64,000 nt of DNA from Microbacterium sp. Root180. GTDB lineage: Bacteria; Actinomycetota; Actinomycetes; Actinomycetales; Microbacteriaceae. This document shows, one piece after another, positions 16,575-27,043 of the stretch. The stretch is taken from positions 496,001 through 560,000 of the forward strand of contig NZ_LMHS01000003.1 in NCBI RefSeq assembly GCF_001428485.1, in the 5' to 3' direction. Made by a program: the position numbers and the translations under genes. The notes beneath the pieces were generated by a model. It searched no databases, was not told the DNA's origin, and saw only the letters and a program-made list of their open reading frames with translations. Position 1 is the first letter of the stretch, and every line of letters begins with the position of its first letter.

Positions 16575-18118
16575 TTGCGCGCTTTCCACTCGGAGCTGAA
16601 GACCTGCGCGGCCATCGCCGGACGCAGGCGCTTCTCCATCTCCTTGTCGACGAAGTAGCGCTTCAGCGTATCGCCGGTGAGCTCGTTGCCGATCGCCGCC
16701 ATGATCATCGACTGATCGAGGGACAGGTAGCGCTCGGCGACCGTTCCGCTGCCGACGGCGACCGCGTCGTAGAACCCGCCGGGCCCGTAGGCGCCGAGGT
16801 CGTCCTCGAGGTGGCGCAGATTCGCCAGCACGCCCTTCCGGTCGTATGGCAGCGCGAGGAAGCTCGCGTGCGGCGTCACGACGCCGTCGCCGAACTCGGG
16901 ATCGGGGTTGGTGCCCTCCGTGCAGCCCGGTCGATCGATGTCGACGTCGGTCTTCTCGGCGTCGGACGTGTAGCCGTCCGATCGCATGCCGGCGAGGTCG
17001 ACGCCGTACTCCGCGTAGCCGCCGAACGGGTTGCTCGCGGGCGAGAAGCCCCACGCGCCGTAGCCGGCGTCGACGAGTCCGTGATGCTTCTGCACGGCGA
17101 CGGTGATCGGGTGGTTGACGCGCCACGAGCGCGCTCCCCACTTCGTCTCGGGCACGAGCAGGTCGGGCATGAGCGCCTCGAACATGCTGCCGCCCCAGCT
17201 GGGAACGAACGACATGCCCGCGTAGGAGTATGCGCCCTCCCACACCTGGAATCCGGCATAGGTGCGATACGAACCCGTCGGCAGCTGCTCCTGCCACGCC
17301 CAGTCGCACCCGGGCGGCATCGTCCGGTGGGTGCCGTACAGCGCCGTCGCCGGGATCTCCCCGTTCGCGATGCCGAGGTAGGTCGCGATGCGGCTCTCGC
17401 TCACGGTCGTGTCGTAGTGGTGGCACGTGTAGAACGCGCTCTCGCCGGAGCCGTTGTACATCGGCGCCTCGACGCTGCAGCCGGGAGGGGCGACCTCCCA
17501 GAAGCCGCCCCGGTTGGTGCCGGCCGGGAGCCCGGGCGCACCCTCGGGATTGAAGTAGGCGGCGAAGTCCATCGAGTCGTAGAGCGCGTCGGCCTGGGCC
17601 GCGAGCTCCGTGTCCGCTTCGCGGACGATGCGGAGGGATGCCGCGAGCCACCCGTTGTCGACGGTGCTGAGGAACGGGTCCACGGGATCGCCCGAGTCCG
17701 GCCAGGTCGTGAGCTTCGCGCCCGTCGCGGGGTCGTACCAGTTGTAGTACATGCCGCTCGCGTCGTTGCGCTCGAGTTCCTCCAGGGTGTCGAGCGTCGT
17801 CGCCATGCGCTCGTGCGCCTCGTCGGCGCTGATGATGCCCAGATCACGGGCGGTCACCGTCGACCACAGATAGCCGCCGATGTTGGTCGGCGAGGTGTAT
17901 GCGCCGACCGTCTCGAGGTCGCCGGTGACGTTGTCCGACGGCAGTCCGGTGGACTCGTCGGTCATCGCGTCGAGCGAGGCCCACGTGTCCGCTGCCCAGC
18001 GTTCGAGGTCATCCGTTCCCGGTTTGCCGTGTTCTCCCGCGGCTGCCGCAGGGGCGCCCATCCCGAGTCCCGCGGCGACGATCCCCGCCGCGGCCAGTGT
18101 GCTCAGCCATCGCTTCAT
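16571..18118 (-). CDS. Secreted glucoamylase-like (PF10091-type) glycoside hydrolase, putative endo-beta-1,2-glucanase (GH144-like)
   Basis: 515 residues. A Sec signal peptide (MKRWLSTLAAAGIVAAGLGM, cleavage after PAAAA) leads into an alpha/alpha-barrel sequence with TSPTNIGGYLWSTVTARDLG, STVDNGWLAASLRIVR and SWGGSMFEALMPDLL, which I associate with the Glycoamylase domain found in GH144 and in cyclic beta-1,2-glucan synthases. I therefore infer an extracellular beta-1,2-glucanase, though the exact linkage is unproven. GGAGAG precedes the ATG at 18118 and the shared operator lies 52 bases further upstream. Products would feed the ABC importer and GH1 enzyme. Confidence 0.75.
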   Translation of the reverse strand: MKRWLSTLAAAGIVAAGLGMGAPAAAAGEHGKPGTDDLERWAADTWASLDAMTDESTGLPSDNVTGDLETVGAYTSPTNIGGYLWSTVTARDLGIISADEAHERMATTLDTLEELERNDASGMYYNWYDPATGAKLTTWPDSGDPVDPFLSTVDNGWLAASLRIVREADTELAAQADALYDSMDFAAYFNPEGAPGLPAGTNRGGFWEVAPPGCSVEAPMYNGSGESAFYTCHHYDTTVSESRIATYLGIANGEIPATALYGTHRTMPPGCDWAWQEQLPTGSYRTYAGFQVWEGAYSYAGMSFVPSWGGSMFEALMPDLLVPETKWGARSWRVNHPITVAVQKHHGLVDAGYGAWGFSPASNPFGGYAEYGVDLAGMRSDGYTSDAEKTDVDIDRPGCTEGTNPDPEFGDGVVTPHASFLALPYDRKGVLANLRHLEDDLGAYGPGGFYDAVAVGSGTVAERYLSLDQSMIMAAIGNELTGDTLKRYFVDKEMEKRLRPAMAAQVFSSEWKARK

Positions 18119-18169
18119 TCGCGCTCTCCTCGTCGAAAGCGGCTCCGTCGGGCGGAACCGTCGGTCCGG

Positions 18170-18193
18170 AAAACCTAACACCTGCCAGGTATT
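18170..18193. promoter_or_regulatory. Operator upstream of the secreted glucanase (shared with 11242-11265)
   Basis: AAAACCTAACA, 6 bases, AGGTATT on the plus strand, with an inner ACCTGCCAGGT palindrome. It differs from the ABC-operon site only in four of the six central bases. Confidence 0.75.
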
Positions 18194-18260
18194 GGCGGAA
18201 CCCCGGCATCCGCTCTCTCACGGGTCTCTCACGCACCGGGCGCCCCCGCACCCACCCGCG

Positions 18261-18500
18261 CAGCCGCCCCGGTTTGGGGCGCCATCCGTGCCTTGGGGCG
18301 CGCACTGTGCGCCCCAACGGCCGAAGCTCGCCCCAAACCGCGAGGCGGGTCGCGCGCGCCGGGTCAGCGGGGCGCGTGGGCAGCCGCCCCGGTTTGGGGC
18401 GTCATCCGTCCCTTGGGGCGCGCACCGTGCGCCCCAACGGCCGAAGCACGCCCCAATCCGCGAGGCGCGTCGCCCGCGCCGGGTCAGCGGGGCGCGTGGG
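18261..18500. repeat. 120-bp tandem duplication with nested hairpins, overlapping the end of the ramB-like gene
   Basis: Bases 18261-18380 and 18381-18500 are about 94% identical with a period of exactly 120. Each unit holds outer arms CGGTTTGGGGCG/CGCCCCAAACCG (one mismatch in the second) and inner arms TTGGGGCGCGCA/TGYGCGCCCCAA, and ends in the sequence that contains the last codons and TGA of the regulator gene (18484). The duplication therefore carried the gene 3' end with it. Between 18194 and 18260 nothing else is seen. Confidence 0.9.
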
Positions 18501-19962
18501 CCTCGAGGAACTCGTACACGTCGGTCGAGTCGACCCCGGGGAACGCTCCGGTCGGCAGCGTGGCGAGCAGGGTGCGCGGCGTGCGCACGTTCGGCCATGC
18601 GTTCTCGCGCCAGGATGCCTCGAGCGCGGCCGGTGCGCGACGGCAGCACGCCTCGACCGAATGCGTGGACACCCCTCGGTTCGGGGTGTCGCGGCCGAGG
18701 AACCACTTCGTGTCGTCGAACCGCACGCCGACGCTGACCGAGTGCGCACCTTCACTGGACTGCTCCACCCGGGCCGTGCACCAGTAGGTGCCGTTGCCCG
18801 TGTCGGTGTACTGGTAGTACGGATTGAAGTGGTCGTCGACGTCGAAGACGGCGCGCGAGGTCCACTTGCGACAGCACATCTGACCCTCGATCGATCCCAG
18901 ACGGTCGGTCGGGAAGTTCACGTCGTCGTTCTCGTATGCCTTCGTGATCGTGCCCGATTCGTGCACCTTGAGGAAGTGCACCGGGATGCCGAGATGCACG
19001 GTCGCGAGATTGGTGAAGCGGTGCGCCGCCGTCTCGTACGACACCGAGTAGGCGTCGCGGAGGTCCTCGATCGAGATCGCCCGATCCTTCTTCGCCTCCT
19101 GTAGGAACGGCACCACATGGGTCTCGGGGATCAGGAGCGCGCCCGTGAGGTAGTTCGTCTCGACGCGCTGGCGCAGGAACTCCGCATAAGAGGTCGGCTC
19201 GCGATGGCCGAGGATGCGGCTCGACAGGGCCTGGAGCACCGCGGTTCGCGGGTCGCCCTTGATGGTCAGCCTGCTCGAGAGGTAGAGCCGCCCGTTCTTG
19301 ATGTCGGCGACGCTGCGGGTCGTGTTCGGGAGATCTGGCACGTAGTGCAGCGTGAATCCGAGGTGTGCGGCGATGTCGGATGCCGTGCGCTGCGTGAGCG
19401 GTCCGCCGGGGTGGTCGACGGCCTGGAGGATCGCATGGGCGTGCCCCTCGAGCTCGGCGAAGTAGTTGTTCTGCGTGCGCATGAGTCGCCGCAGCGCGAC
19501 GTTCGCCCGACGCGCCTCTTCGGGTGTTGCGGCCCGCTCGTCGCGGAGCCGTTCGATCTCGGCCTGCAGCGAGAGCATCGCCTTGAGCGCTTCGTTCGGG
19601 ACGGTCTTGCCGATGCGGAACGGCGGGATGCCGAGAGCCTGGAACGTCTGTCCCCGCATCGCCCGCTCGAGCGCGATCTCGAGAGTGGCCCGTTCGTCCA
19701 GCGGCTCCGACTCCAGGATCGCGTCGAGCGAGGATCCGAGCGCGCGGGCGATCGCCTGGAGCAGGGTGAGCTTCGGCTCGCGCCGGCCGTTCTCGATCAT
19801 GGAGAGCTGGCTCGGTGCGCGATCGACGGCCGCGGCCAGCTCTTCGAGCGTCATGCCGCGGTCGGTGCGCAGCTGGCGGATGCGGCGGCCGATGGTGAGG
19901 GAGTCCACGTTCTCATCGTCGGCGACTTCCGCATGTGGGTCGCGGGTGAACGACGTCGTCAT
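18484..19962 (-). CDS. ramB: RamB-type XRE/ImmA-IrrE-like regulator of acetate and glyoxylate metabolism
   Basis: 492 residues. The XRE helix-turn-helix is near residues 25-80 (LRTDRGMTLEELAAAVDRAP, SQLSMIENGRREPKL), followed by an ImmA/IrrE-like middle region and a short-chain fatty acyl regulator C-terminal domain with paired cysteines (GQMCCRKWTS, EACCRRAP). This architecture and length match RamB of Corynebacterium, which regulates aceA and aceB. Here it is divergent from malate synthase and isocitrate lyase, so the same role is likely. Its last codons are part of a 120-bp tandem duplication. Confidence 0.88.
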   Translation of the reverse strand: MTTSFTRDPHAEVADDENVDSLTIGRRIRQLRTDRGMTLEELAAAVDRAPSQLSMIENGRREPKLTLLQAIARALGSSLDAILESEPLDERATLEIALERAMRGQTFQALGIPPFRIGKTVPNEALKAMLSLQAEIERLRDERAATPEEARRANVALRRLMRTQNNYFAELEGHAHAILQAVDHPGGPLTQRTASDIAAHLGFTLHYVPDLPNTTRSVADIKNGRLYLSSRLTIKGDPRTAVLQALSSRILGHREPTSYAEFLRQRVETNYLTGALLIPETHVVPFLQEAKKDRAISIEDLRDAYSVSYETAAHRFTNLATVHLGIPVHFLKVHESGTITKAYENDDVNFPTDRLGSIEGQMCCRKWTSRAVFDVDDHFNPYYQYTDTGNGTYWCTARVEQSSEGAHSVSVGVRFDDTKWFLGRDTPNRGVSTHSVEACCRRAPAALEASWRENAWPNVRTPRTLLATLPTGAFPGVDSTDVYEFLEAHAPR

Positions 19963-19997
19963 GACCCGATTCTGTCACGAAAGCAGAAATATCTCGA

Positions 19998-20008
19998 AAC
20001 TTCACACC
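19998..20008. promoter_or_regulatory. Candidate RamB-type site, copy 1
   Basis: AACTTCACACC in the divergent gap between the regulator gene and aceB; the same 11 bases recur at 20032-20042. The 34-base separation is about three helical turns. Confidence 0.5.
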
Positions 20009-20031
20009 CGCATTGGTAGGAGACAGCGTCG

Positions 20032-20042
20032 AACTTCACACC
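20032..20042. promoter_or_regulatory. Candidate RamB-type site, copy 2
   Basis: Second exact AACTTCACACC. It does not look like the Corynebacterium RamB consensus as I remember it, so assignment to this regulator rests on position. Confidence 0.5.
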
Positions 20043-20165
20043 AGAGTGGACACACGACCTCCCGCCGATCGGCCTAGAACGCGGATCACGGGATGCCGCT
20101 TCCTGGCCCACACGCCGGGGCGCGGCATCCCACCCCAACTCGCACTCCACAAGGAAGGCAGGGAC

Positions 20166-21830
<1,665 letters not shown>

Positions 21831-21840
21831 AGGACAGGAA

Positions 21841-23436
21841 ATGACCGCCTACCAGGACGACATCGCAGCCATCCGCACCCTCACCGAGCAGCACGGCAGC
21901 CCGTGGGCCGCCATCGACCCCGAGGCGGTCGCGCGCATGCGCGCCCAGTACCGCTTCCGGACCGGGCTCGAGATCGCCCAGTACACCGCCGACATCATGC
22001 GACGGGACATGGCCGAGTACGACGCCGACTCGTCGGTCTACACCCAGTCCCTCGGTGTCTGGCACGGCTTCATCGGGCAGCAGAAGCTCATCTCGATCAA
22101 GAAGCACCTCAAGAGCACCGACAAGCGCTACCTCTACCTGTCGGGGTGGATGGTCGCCGCGCTGCGCTCCGAGTTCGGCCCGCTCCCCGATCAGTCGATG
22201 CACGAGAAGACCGCGGTTCCCGCGCTCATCGAGGAGCTCTACACGTTCCTGCGTCAGGCCGATGCCCGCGAGCTGGACCTGCTCTTCACCCAACTCGACC
22301 AGGCGCGGGGCGCCGGCGACGAGACCGCCGTCGAGTTCGTCCAGGCGCAGATCGACAGCTACGAGACCCACGTCGTGCCGATCATCGCCGACATCGATGC
22401 CGGCTTCGGCAACCCCGAGGCGACGTATCTGCTCGCGAAGAAGATGATCGAGGCGGGCGCCTGCGCCATCCAGATCGAGAACCAGGTCTCCGACGAGAAG
22501 CAGTGCGGCCACCAGGACGGCAAGGTCACCGTTCCGCACGAGGACTTCCTCGCGAAGATCAACGCGGTCCGCTACGCCTTCCTCGAGCTCGGCATCGAGA
22601 ACGGCATCATCGTGGCCCGCACCGACTCGCTCGGGGCCGGCCTCACGCAGAAGCTCGCCGTCAGCCACGAGCCGGGCGATCTCGGCGACCAGTACAACGC
22701 CTTCCTCGACGTCGAAGAGATCGCAGCCGCCGATCTCGGCAACGGGGATGTCGTCATCACGCGCGACGGCAAGCTCCTGCGTCCGCGCCGCCTCCCGAGC
22801 AACCTCTACCAGTTCCGTGCCGGAACGGGCGAGGAGCGCGTCGTGCTCGACTGCGTCACGTCGCTGCGCAACGGCGCCGACCTGCTCTGGATCGAGACCG
22901 AGAAACCCCATGTGGAGCAGATCGCCCGCATGGTCGACGCGATCCGCGCGGAGGTTCCGGACGCGAAGCTCGTCTACAACAACAGCCCGTCGTTCAACTG
23001 GACGCTCAACTTCCGCCAGCAGGCGTACGACCTGCTCGCGGAGCAGGGCGCGGACGTCTCCGCGTACGACCGCAGCGACCTGATGAACGCCGAGTACGAC
23101 GGCACCCCCCTGGGGCGGCTGGCCGACGAGAAGATCCGCACGTTCCAGCGCGACGGCTCCGCTCGCGCCGGGATCTTCCACCACCTCATCACCCTGCCGA
23201 CCTACCACACCGCCGCGCTGTCGACGGATGATCTCGCGAAGGGGTACTTCGGCGACGAGGGCATGCTCGCGTACGTCAAGGGCGTTCAGCGCCGCGAGAT
23301 CCGTGAGGGCATCGCGACCGTCAAGCATCAGAACATGGCAGGCAGCGACCTCGGCGACAACCACAAGGAGTACTTCGCGGGTGAGGCCGCTCTCAAGGCC
23401 GGCGGTCACCACAACACGATGAACCAGTTCAGCTGA
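21841..23436 (+). CDS. aceA: Isocitrate lyase
   Basis: 531 residues, the long form rather than the 430-residue enterobacterial/corynebacterial form. The catalytic loop reads SDEKQCGHQDGK (canonical KKCGH, here KQCGH, with the Cys and His kept) and the metal site DIDAGFGNPEA is intact. It splits isocitrate into glyoxylate and succinate. AGGA precedes the ATG. Growth on acetate, fatty acids or ethanol would depend on it together with aceB. Confidence 0.95.
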   Translation: MTAYQDDIAAIRTLTEQHGSPWAAIDPEAVARMRAQYRFRTGLEIAQYTADIMRRDMAEYDADSSVYTQSLGVWHGFIGQQKLISIKKHLKSTDKRYLYLSGWMVAALRSEFGPLPDQSMHEKTAVPALIEELYTFLRQADARELDLLFTQLDQARGAGDETAVEFVQAQIDSYETHVVPIIADIDAGFGNPEATYLLAKKMIEAGACAIQIENQVSDEKQCGHQDGKVTVPHEDFLAKINAVRYAFLELGIENGIIVARTDSLGAGLTQKLAVSHEPGDLGDQYNAFLDVEEIAAADLGNGDVVITRDGKLLRPRRLPSNLYQFRAGTGEERVVLDCVTSLRNGADLLWIETEKPHVEQIARMVDAIRAEVPDAKLVYNNSPSFNWTLNFRQQAYDLLAEQGADVSAYDRSDLMNAEYDGTPLGRLADEKIRTFQRDGSARAGIFHHLITLPTYHTAALSTDDLAKGYFGDEGMLAYVKGVQRREIREGIATVKHQNMAGSDLGDNHKEYFAGEAALKAGGHHNTMNQFS

Positions 23437-23445
23437 TCTGACGAC

Positions 23446-23489
23446 ACGGATGCCTCGGCCCGCCCTGTGCGCGGTGCCGAGGCATCCGT
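23446..23489 (+). terminator. Terminator-like hairpin after aceA built from GGATGCCTCG inverted pair
   Basis: Arms ACGGATGCCTCGG and CCGAGGCATCCGT are perfectly complementary, beginning 10 bases after the aceA stop. No long U-tract follows. Both arms carry the enriched 10-mer discussed in the findings. Confidence 0.7.
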
Positions 23490-23499
23490 CATGAATCCC

Positions 23500-23555
23500 G
23501 AGTTGCCAAGACACGCCGACCAGGTGGCAGCCTCGACGGCGTGTCTTGGCAACTC
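23500..23555. repeat. Inverted repeat, second copy of the GCCAAGACACGCC family
   Basis: Arms of 19 bases (23500-23518 and 23537-23555) are perfectly complementary and match the 9352-9412 element with C/T variation at one base, while the loop is unrelated. Compensating changes in both arms (GTTGCC/GGCAAC versus GTCGCC/GGCGAC) imply selection for, or conversion of, the hairpin. Confidence 0.85.
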
Positions 23556-23633
23556 GAAGTGCGCGTTTGTCGATCCCCTGCTGGGTTGTTCGACGTCCTG
23601 GACGTAACGTCGCTCGAAGAGAAAGGACAAGCG

Positions 23634-23969
23634 ATGCGATTCCTGATGCTGGTGGTAGCCGACCCCGAGGTGGGCACGACCGAAGAACCCGTCCTCACGA
23701 TCGAGGAGTGGTCGAACGAGACGACCGAGAGCGGGGTCAACCTCGACGGGGACCGGCTGCAGCCGCCGCAGCGTGCCAAGACCGTGCGCCGTCGCGGTGG
23801 CAAGGTCTTCGTCACGGACGGTCCGTTCGCCGAGACCCGCGAGGTGATCGCGGGCTTCGACATCCTCGAGTGCCGCGATATGGACCACGCGATCGAGGTG
23901 GCGACGCGGCATCCGATGGCGACCCACGGCGTGCTGGAACTGCGAGAGCTCTGGCCCCTCGACCTGTGA
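23634..23969 (+). CDS. YCII-related (DGPF domain) protein
   Basis: 111 residues from ATG at 23634 after GAAAGGA. The family hallmark [18 protein letters not shown] is seen at about residues 62-79, with a conserved early [12 protein letters not shown] strand. YCII-related proteins are small alpha/beta-barrel dimers of unknown biochemical activity, often encoded next to ECF sigma factors; none is adjacent here. Upstream is the inverted repeat at 23500-23555. Confidence 0.88.
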   Translation: MRFLMLVVADPEVGTTEEPVLTIEEWSNETTESGVNLDGDRLQPPQRAKTVRRRGGKVFVTDGPFAETREVIAGFDILECRDMDHAIEVATRHPMATHGVLELRELWPLDL

Positions 23970-24080
23970 CGCACGGGGCGCGGGTTCGCGAGAGTCCGCG
24001 CCCCGGTCGCGCGCCCGCGCGCACCACGGAGTGTCGCCGAGGCATGCGCAATCCGGACACTCCCGCGCGCGCTCGCGGAC

Positions 24081-24086
24081 TACGCT
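24081..24086 (+). promoter_or_regulatory. Leaderless -10 box of the aminotransferase gene
   Basis: TACGCT, 7 bases before the GTG start at 24094; no ribosome-binding site is visible. Confidence 0.6.
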
Positions 24087-24093
24087 CGAAGTC

Positions 24094-25296
24094 GTGACAG
24101 AACGCGCCCCGCTCTCCCGCAAGCTCTCCGCCATCGCCGAGTCCGCGACGCTCAAGGTCGACGCCAAGGCGAAGGCCCTCCAGGCCGCCGGTCGCCCGGT
24201 GATCTCCTACGCCGCCGGCGAGCCGGACTTCGCGACCCCGTCGTTCATCGTCGACGCCGCCGCGGCGGCGCTCACCGACCCGTCGAACTTCCGCTACACC
24301 CCTGCGGTCGGCCTCCCCGTGCTGCGCGAAGCGATCGCGGCCAAGACCCTGCGCGACTCCGGCCTCGAGGTCGACCCGTCGCAGATCATCGTGACCAACG
24401 GCGGCAAGCAGTCCGTGTACCAGGCGTTCCAGGCGGTCGTGAACCCCGGCGACGAGGTGCTCCTGCCGGCTCCCTACTGGACGACTTACCCCGAGGCCAT
24501 CGCGCTCGCAGACGGCGTGCCCGTCGAGGTGTTCGCCGGCGCCGACCAGGACTACAAGGTCACGGTCGAGCAGCTCGAGGCCGCACGCACCGACCGCACG
24601 ACGGCACTCGTGTTCGTGTCACCGTCGAACCCGACCGGCGCGGTCTACACGCCCGAGGAGACCCGGGCGATCGGCGAGTGGGCAGTCGAGCACGGCATCT
24701 GGATCATCTCGGACGAGATCTACCAGAACCTCGTCTACGAAGGCGTGCGCGCCGTCTCCATCGTCGAAGCGGTGCCGGATGCCGCGGCTCAGACGATCCT
24801 CGTCAACGGCGTCGCGAAGACCTACGCCATGACGGGGTGGCGCGTGGGCTGGATGGTCGGCCCCAAGGACGCCATCAAGGTCGCGGCGAACCTGCAGTCG
24901 CACCTGTGCTCGAACGTGAACAACATCGCTCAGCGCGCGGCCCTCGCGGCACTCTCGGGCCCGCAGCACGAGGCCGAGCAGATGCGGCTCGCCTTCGACC
25001 GCCGCCGGCGCCTGATCGTGTCGGAGCTGTCGAAGATCGACGGCGTCGCGGTGCCCAACCCGCTCGGCGCGTTCTACGCCTACCCCGACGTCCGCGGTCT
25101 CCTCGGGCGCGAATGGCGGGGCCAGACGCCGACCACCACCCTCGAACTGGCCGACCTCATCCTGGAGGAGGCCGAAGTGGCGGTCGTCCCCGGCGAGGCC
25201 TTCGGCCCGTCCGGATATCTGCGCCTGTCGTACGCTCTCGGCGACGATGCGCTCCTCGAGGGCGTGCAGCGCCTGCAGGAGCTCTTCGCGTCCTGA
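24094..25296 (+). CDS. Class I PLP-dependent aminotransferase, probable aspartate aminotransferase
   Basis: 400 residues from a GTG. Fold type I motifs are present: [11 protein letters not shown] near the N-terminus, [17 protein letters not shown] (Asn ligand of PLP), DEIYQNLVY and the Schiff-base Lys in [16 protein letters not shown]. The sequence resembles the AspC/AroAT Ib subgroup that interconverts aspartate and 2-oxoglutarate; prephenate or other amino donors are possible. It stands alone as a transcription unit. Confidence 0.9.
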   Translation: MTERAPLSRKLSAIAESATLKVDAKAKALQAAGRPVISYAAGEPDFATPSFIVDAAAAALTDPSNFRYTPAVGLPVLREAIAAKTLRDSGLEVDPSQIIVTNGGKQSVYQAFQAVVNPGDEVLLPAPYWTTYPEAIALADGVPVEVFAGADQDYKVTVEQLEAARTDRTTALVFVSPSNPTGAVYTPEETRAIGEWAVEHGIWIISDEIYQNLVYEGVRAVSIVEAVPDAAAQTILVNGVAKTYAMTGWRVGWMVGPKDAIKVAANLQSHLCSNVNNIAQRAALAALSGPQHEAEQMRLAFDRRRRLIVSELSKIDGVAVPNPLGAFYAYPDVRGLLGREWRGQTPTTTLELADLILEEAEVAVVPGEAFGPSGYLRLSYALGDDALLEGVQRLQELFAS

Positions 25297-25301
25297 CGCG
25301 C

Positions 25302-25334
25302 GCGTTTCGTCTAGCTCCGCTCGCTCAACGACCG
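25302..25334 (-). repeat. Dispersed GTTGAGCGAGCG repeat, degenerate copy
   Basis: Reverse-oriented copy 6 bases after the aminotransferase stop, with an internal deletion relative to the 721-930 units. The rest of the gap to 25496 shows no ORF, hairpin or tRNA that I can support. Confidence 0.75.
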
Positions 25335-25496
25335 ATCGCGCCGAAGGTCGGCGTGACGGAAGCCTGTTGCGTCGCGCGCCTCGCCGCGTCGCGGCATCCG
25401 TTCCCCGCGTTTCGCCGCGACCGACCGGTCTTTCGGCACCTGACACCGGACGTGCGGCATGCGACGGCCGGTCGAATGTGGGACGCCGGGCCCGGG

Positions 25497-26633
25497 CTAG
25501 AGCTCGACGTTCACCAGCACCGGCTCGGGCTGGAGCACCAGTCCGAACTCCGCCTGAACGCGTCCCTGGATGTAGCGGGCGAGCTCGGCGAGCTCGGCCG
25601 CTTTGGCCTGGCCGCGATTCGTGAGCGCGAGGGCATGCTTCGACGACACCGCCGCGCGCGACCGAGGCAGCTTGAAGCCCTTGCTCACGCCGGCGTGCTC
25701 GATGAGCCAGGCAGCGCTCACCTTCACATCGGACTCGACCGCGGCGGGCGGCGGCACGTAACCGTCGAACGCCGACAGCGGGATCACGAGGATGGGGTCG
25801 AGATCCGGCGCCACCGGCCAGCGCGGGCAGGCGGCGGGAAGGGTTCGGGCGAAGGATGCCGACACCACCGCGTTCTGGAAGAACGACCCCGCGCTGTAGG
25901 TGTCGGGATCGTCGGCATCGAGCACCATGCCCTTGCGCGCGCGCGTGGCGAGCACGTGCTCGCGCACCCACGCGAGGGAGACGGTGTCGTCCACGCCCAG
26001 CCCGAGGGCGGAGCGCAGCTGGTCTCCGGCGATCGGACGCTGAGCGTGGCCGACCTCGGCGAGCTCGAGCGTCACCGACAGGATCACCGCGCGGCGTGCG
26101 GGCACGGAGCCGTAGTGGTGCTTCAGCGCGGAGGTGCGGAACCCGAGCCCCAGCTCGCCCACGGGCACGGTGGACACCTCGCCGGTCGACTCGTCGATCA
26201 GCTCGACCTCGACGAGGGTCTGCACGATCTCCTGACCGTACGCGCCGACGTTCTGCACCGGCGCTGCGCCGACTGTTCCTGGGATGCCGGACATGGCCTC
26301 GATCCCGGCCAGGCCCTCCGCCACGGAGTGCGCGACGAGGGCGTCCCAGTCGTGGCCCGCCTGAACCTTGAGCCGTGCGAAGCCCGGCCGGGGCGACGGC
26401 ATCCGCTCGATGCCCCGCGTGAGGATGCGGATCACCGTGCCGTCGAACGGCTCGTCGCCGACGAACAGGTTCGATCCGCCACCGAGGACGAACCACGGCT
26501 CGCCGTCCGCCCAGACCTCGCGCAGGGTGGCGATGAGCTCCTCGGTCGTCGCCGCTTCGAACATGCGCGCGGGTGCGCCCCCCGTACGGAGAGTCGTCAG
26601 CCGCGAGAGCGCGACGGGTGCGACCTCGGTCAT
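25497..26633 (-). CDS. murB: UDP-N-acetylenolpyruvoylglucosamine reductase
   Basis: 378 residues. The FAD-binding region LTTLRTGGAPARMFEA and WFVLGGGSNLFVGDEPFDGT, the catalytic stretch GYGQEI-like VGAYGQEIVQTL, and the YSAGSFFQNAVVS segment with the proton-donor Ser identify MurB. It reduces enolpyruvyl-UDP-GlcNAc to UDP-MurNAc in peptidoglycan synthesis. The ATG at 26633 overlaps the upstream hadB-type stop. The murB-hadA-hadB arrangement is familiar from actinobacteria. Confidence 0.95.
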   Translation of the reverse strand: MTEVAPVALSRLTTLRTGGAPARMFEAATTEELIATLREVWADGEPWFVLGGGSNLFVGDEPFDGTVIRILTRGIERMPSPRPGFARLKVQAGHDWDALVAHSVAEGLAGIEAMSGIPGTVGAAPVQNVGAYGQEIVQTLVEVELIDESTGEVSTVPVGELGLGFRTSALKHHYGSVPARRAVILSVTLELAEVGHAQRPIAGDQLRSALGLGVDDTVSLAWVREHVLATRARKGMVLDADDPDTYSAGSFFQNAVVSASFARTLPAACPRWPVAPDLDPILVIPLSAFDGYVPPPAAVESDVKVSAAWLIEHAGVSKGFKLPRSRAAVSSKHALALTNRGQAKAAELAELARYIQGRVQAEFGLVLQPEPVLVNVEL

Positions 26634-27043
26634 GCGGTCCGGACGCGCACCTGCGCCTTGCCGAGCACCGTCGTCCCGCCACTCGAGACGGTCAGATCGA
26701 TGCGGGCCGCGCCGTCTTCGACGGCGCCGACCTTCGCGACGATCGACACCTCGGCGCCCGAAGCGGGATCGACCACGACCGGGCGGGTGAACCGCACGCC
26801 GTACTCGAGGATGCGACCCGAGTCTCCGAGCCACGGCACGATCGTCTCGACCGACAGCCCCATCGTGAGCATGCCGTGCGCGAGGACACCCGGCAGGCCG
26901 ACCTCGGCGGCGACGTCGTCGCGGTAGTGGATGGGGTTGAAGTCACCGGATGCCCCGGCGTACCGCACGAGCGACTCCCGGGTGAGCTGCACGGTCCGCT
27001 CGGCGACCACGTCGCCGAGCGCAAGGTTCTCGAAGGCGCTCAC
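26630..27043 (-). CDS. MaoC-like dehydratase (HadB type)
   Basis: 137 residues from a GTG that overlaps the upstream gene (GTGA, 27040-27043). The hydratase-2 motif is seen as YAGASGDFNPIHYRDDVAAE with the catalytic Asp and His, followed by LPGVLAHGMLTMG. It should act with the preceding FAS1-type hydratase-domain protein as a heterodimeric (R)-3-hydroxyacyl-ACP/CoA dehydratase, as HadAB does in mycobacteria. In an organism without mycolic acids the substrate is probably an ordinary fatty acyl chain. Confidence 0.9.
   Translation of the reverse strand: MSAFENLALGDVVAERTVQLTRESLVRYAGASGDFNPIHYRDDVAAEVGLPGVLAHGMLTMGLSVETIVPWLGDSGRILEYGVRFTRPVVVDPASGAEVSIVAKVGAVEDGAARIDLTVSSGGTTVLGKAQVRVRTA

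Noticed and set aside
15921..17651. A 576-codon fusion protein ending in the TetR domain
   Set aside because: The first 359 codons are antisense-frame noise inside the glucanase gene; a GTG with GTGA overlap gives a normal-length TetR protein.
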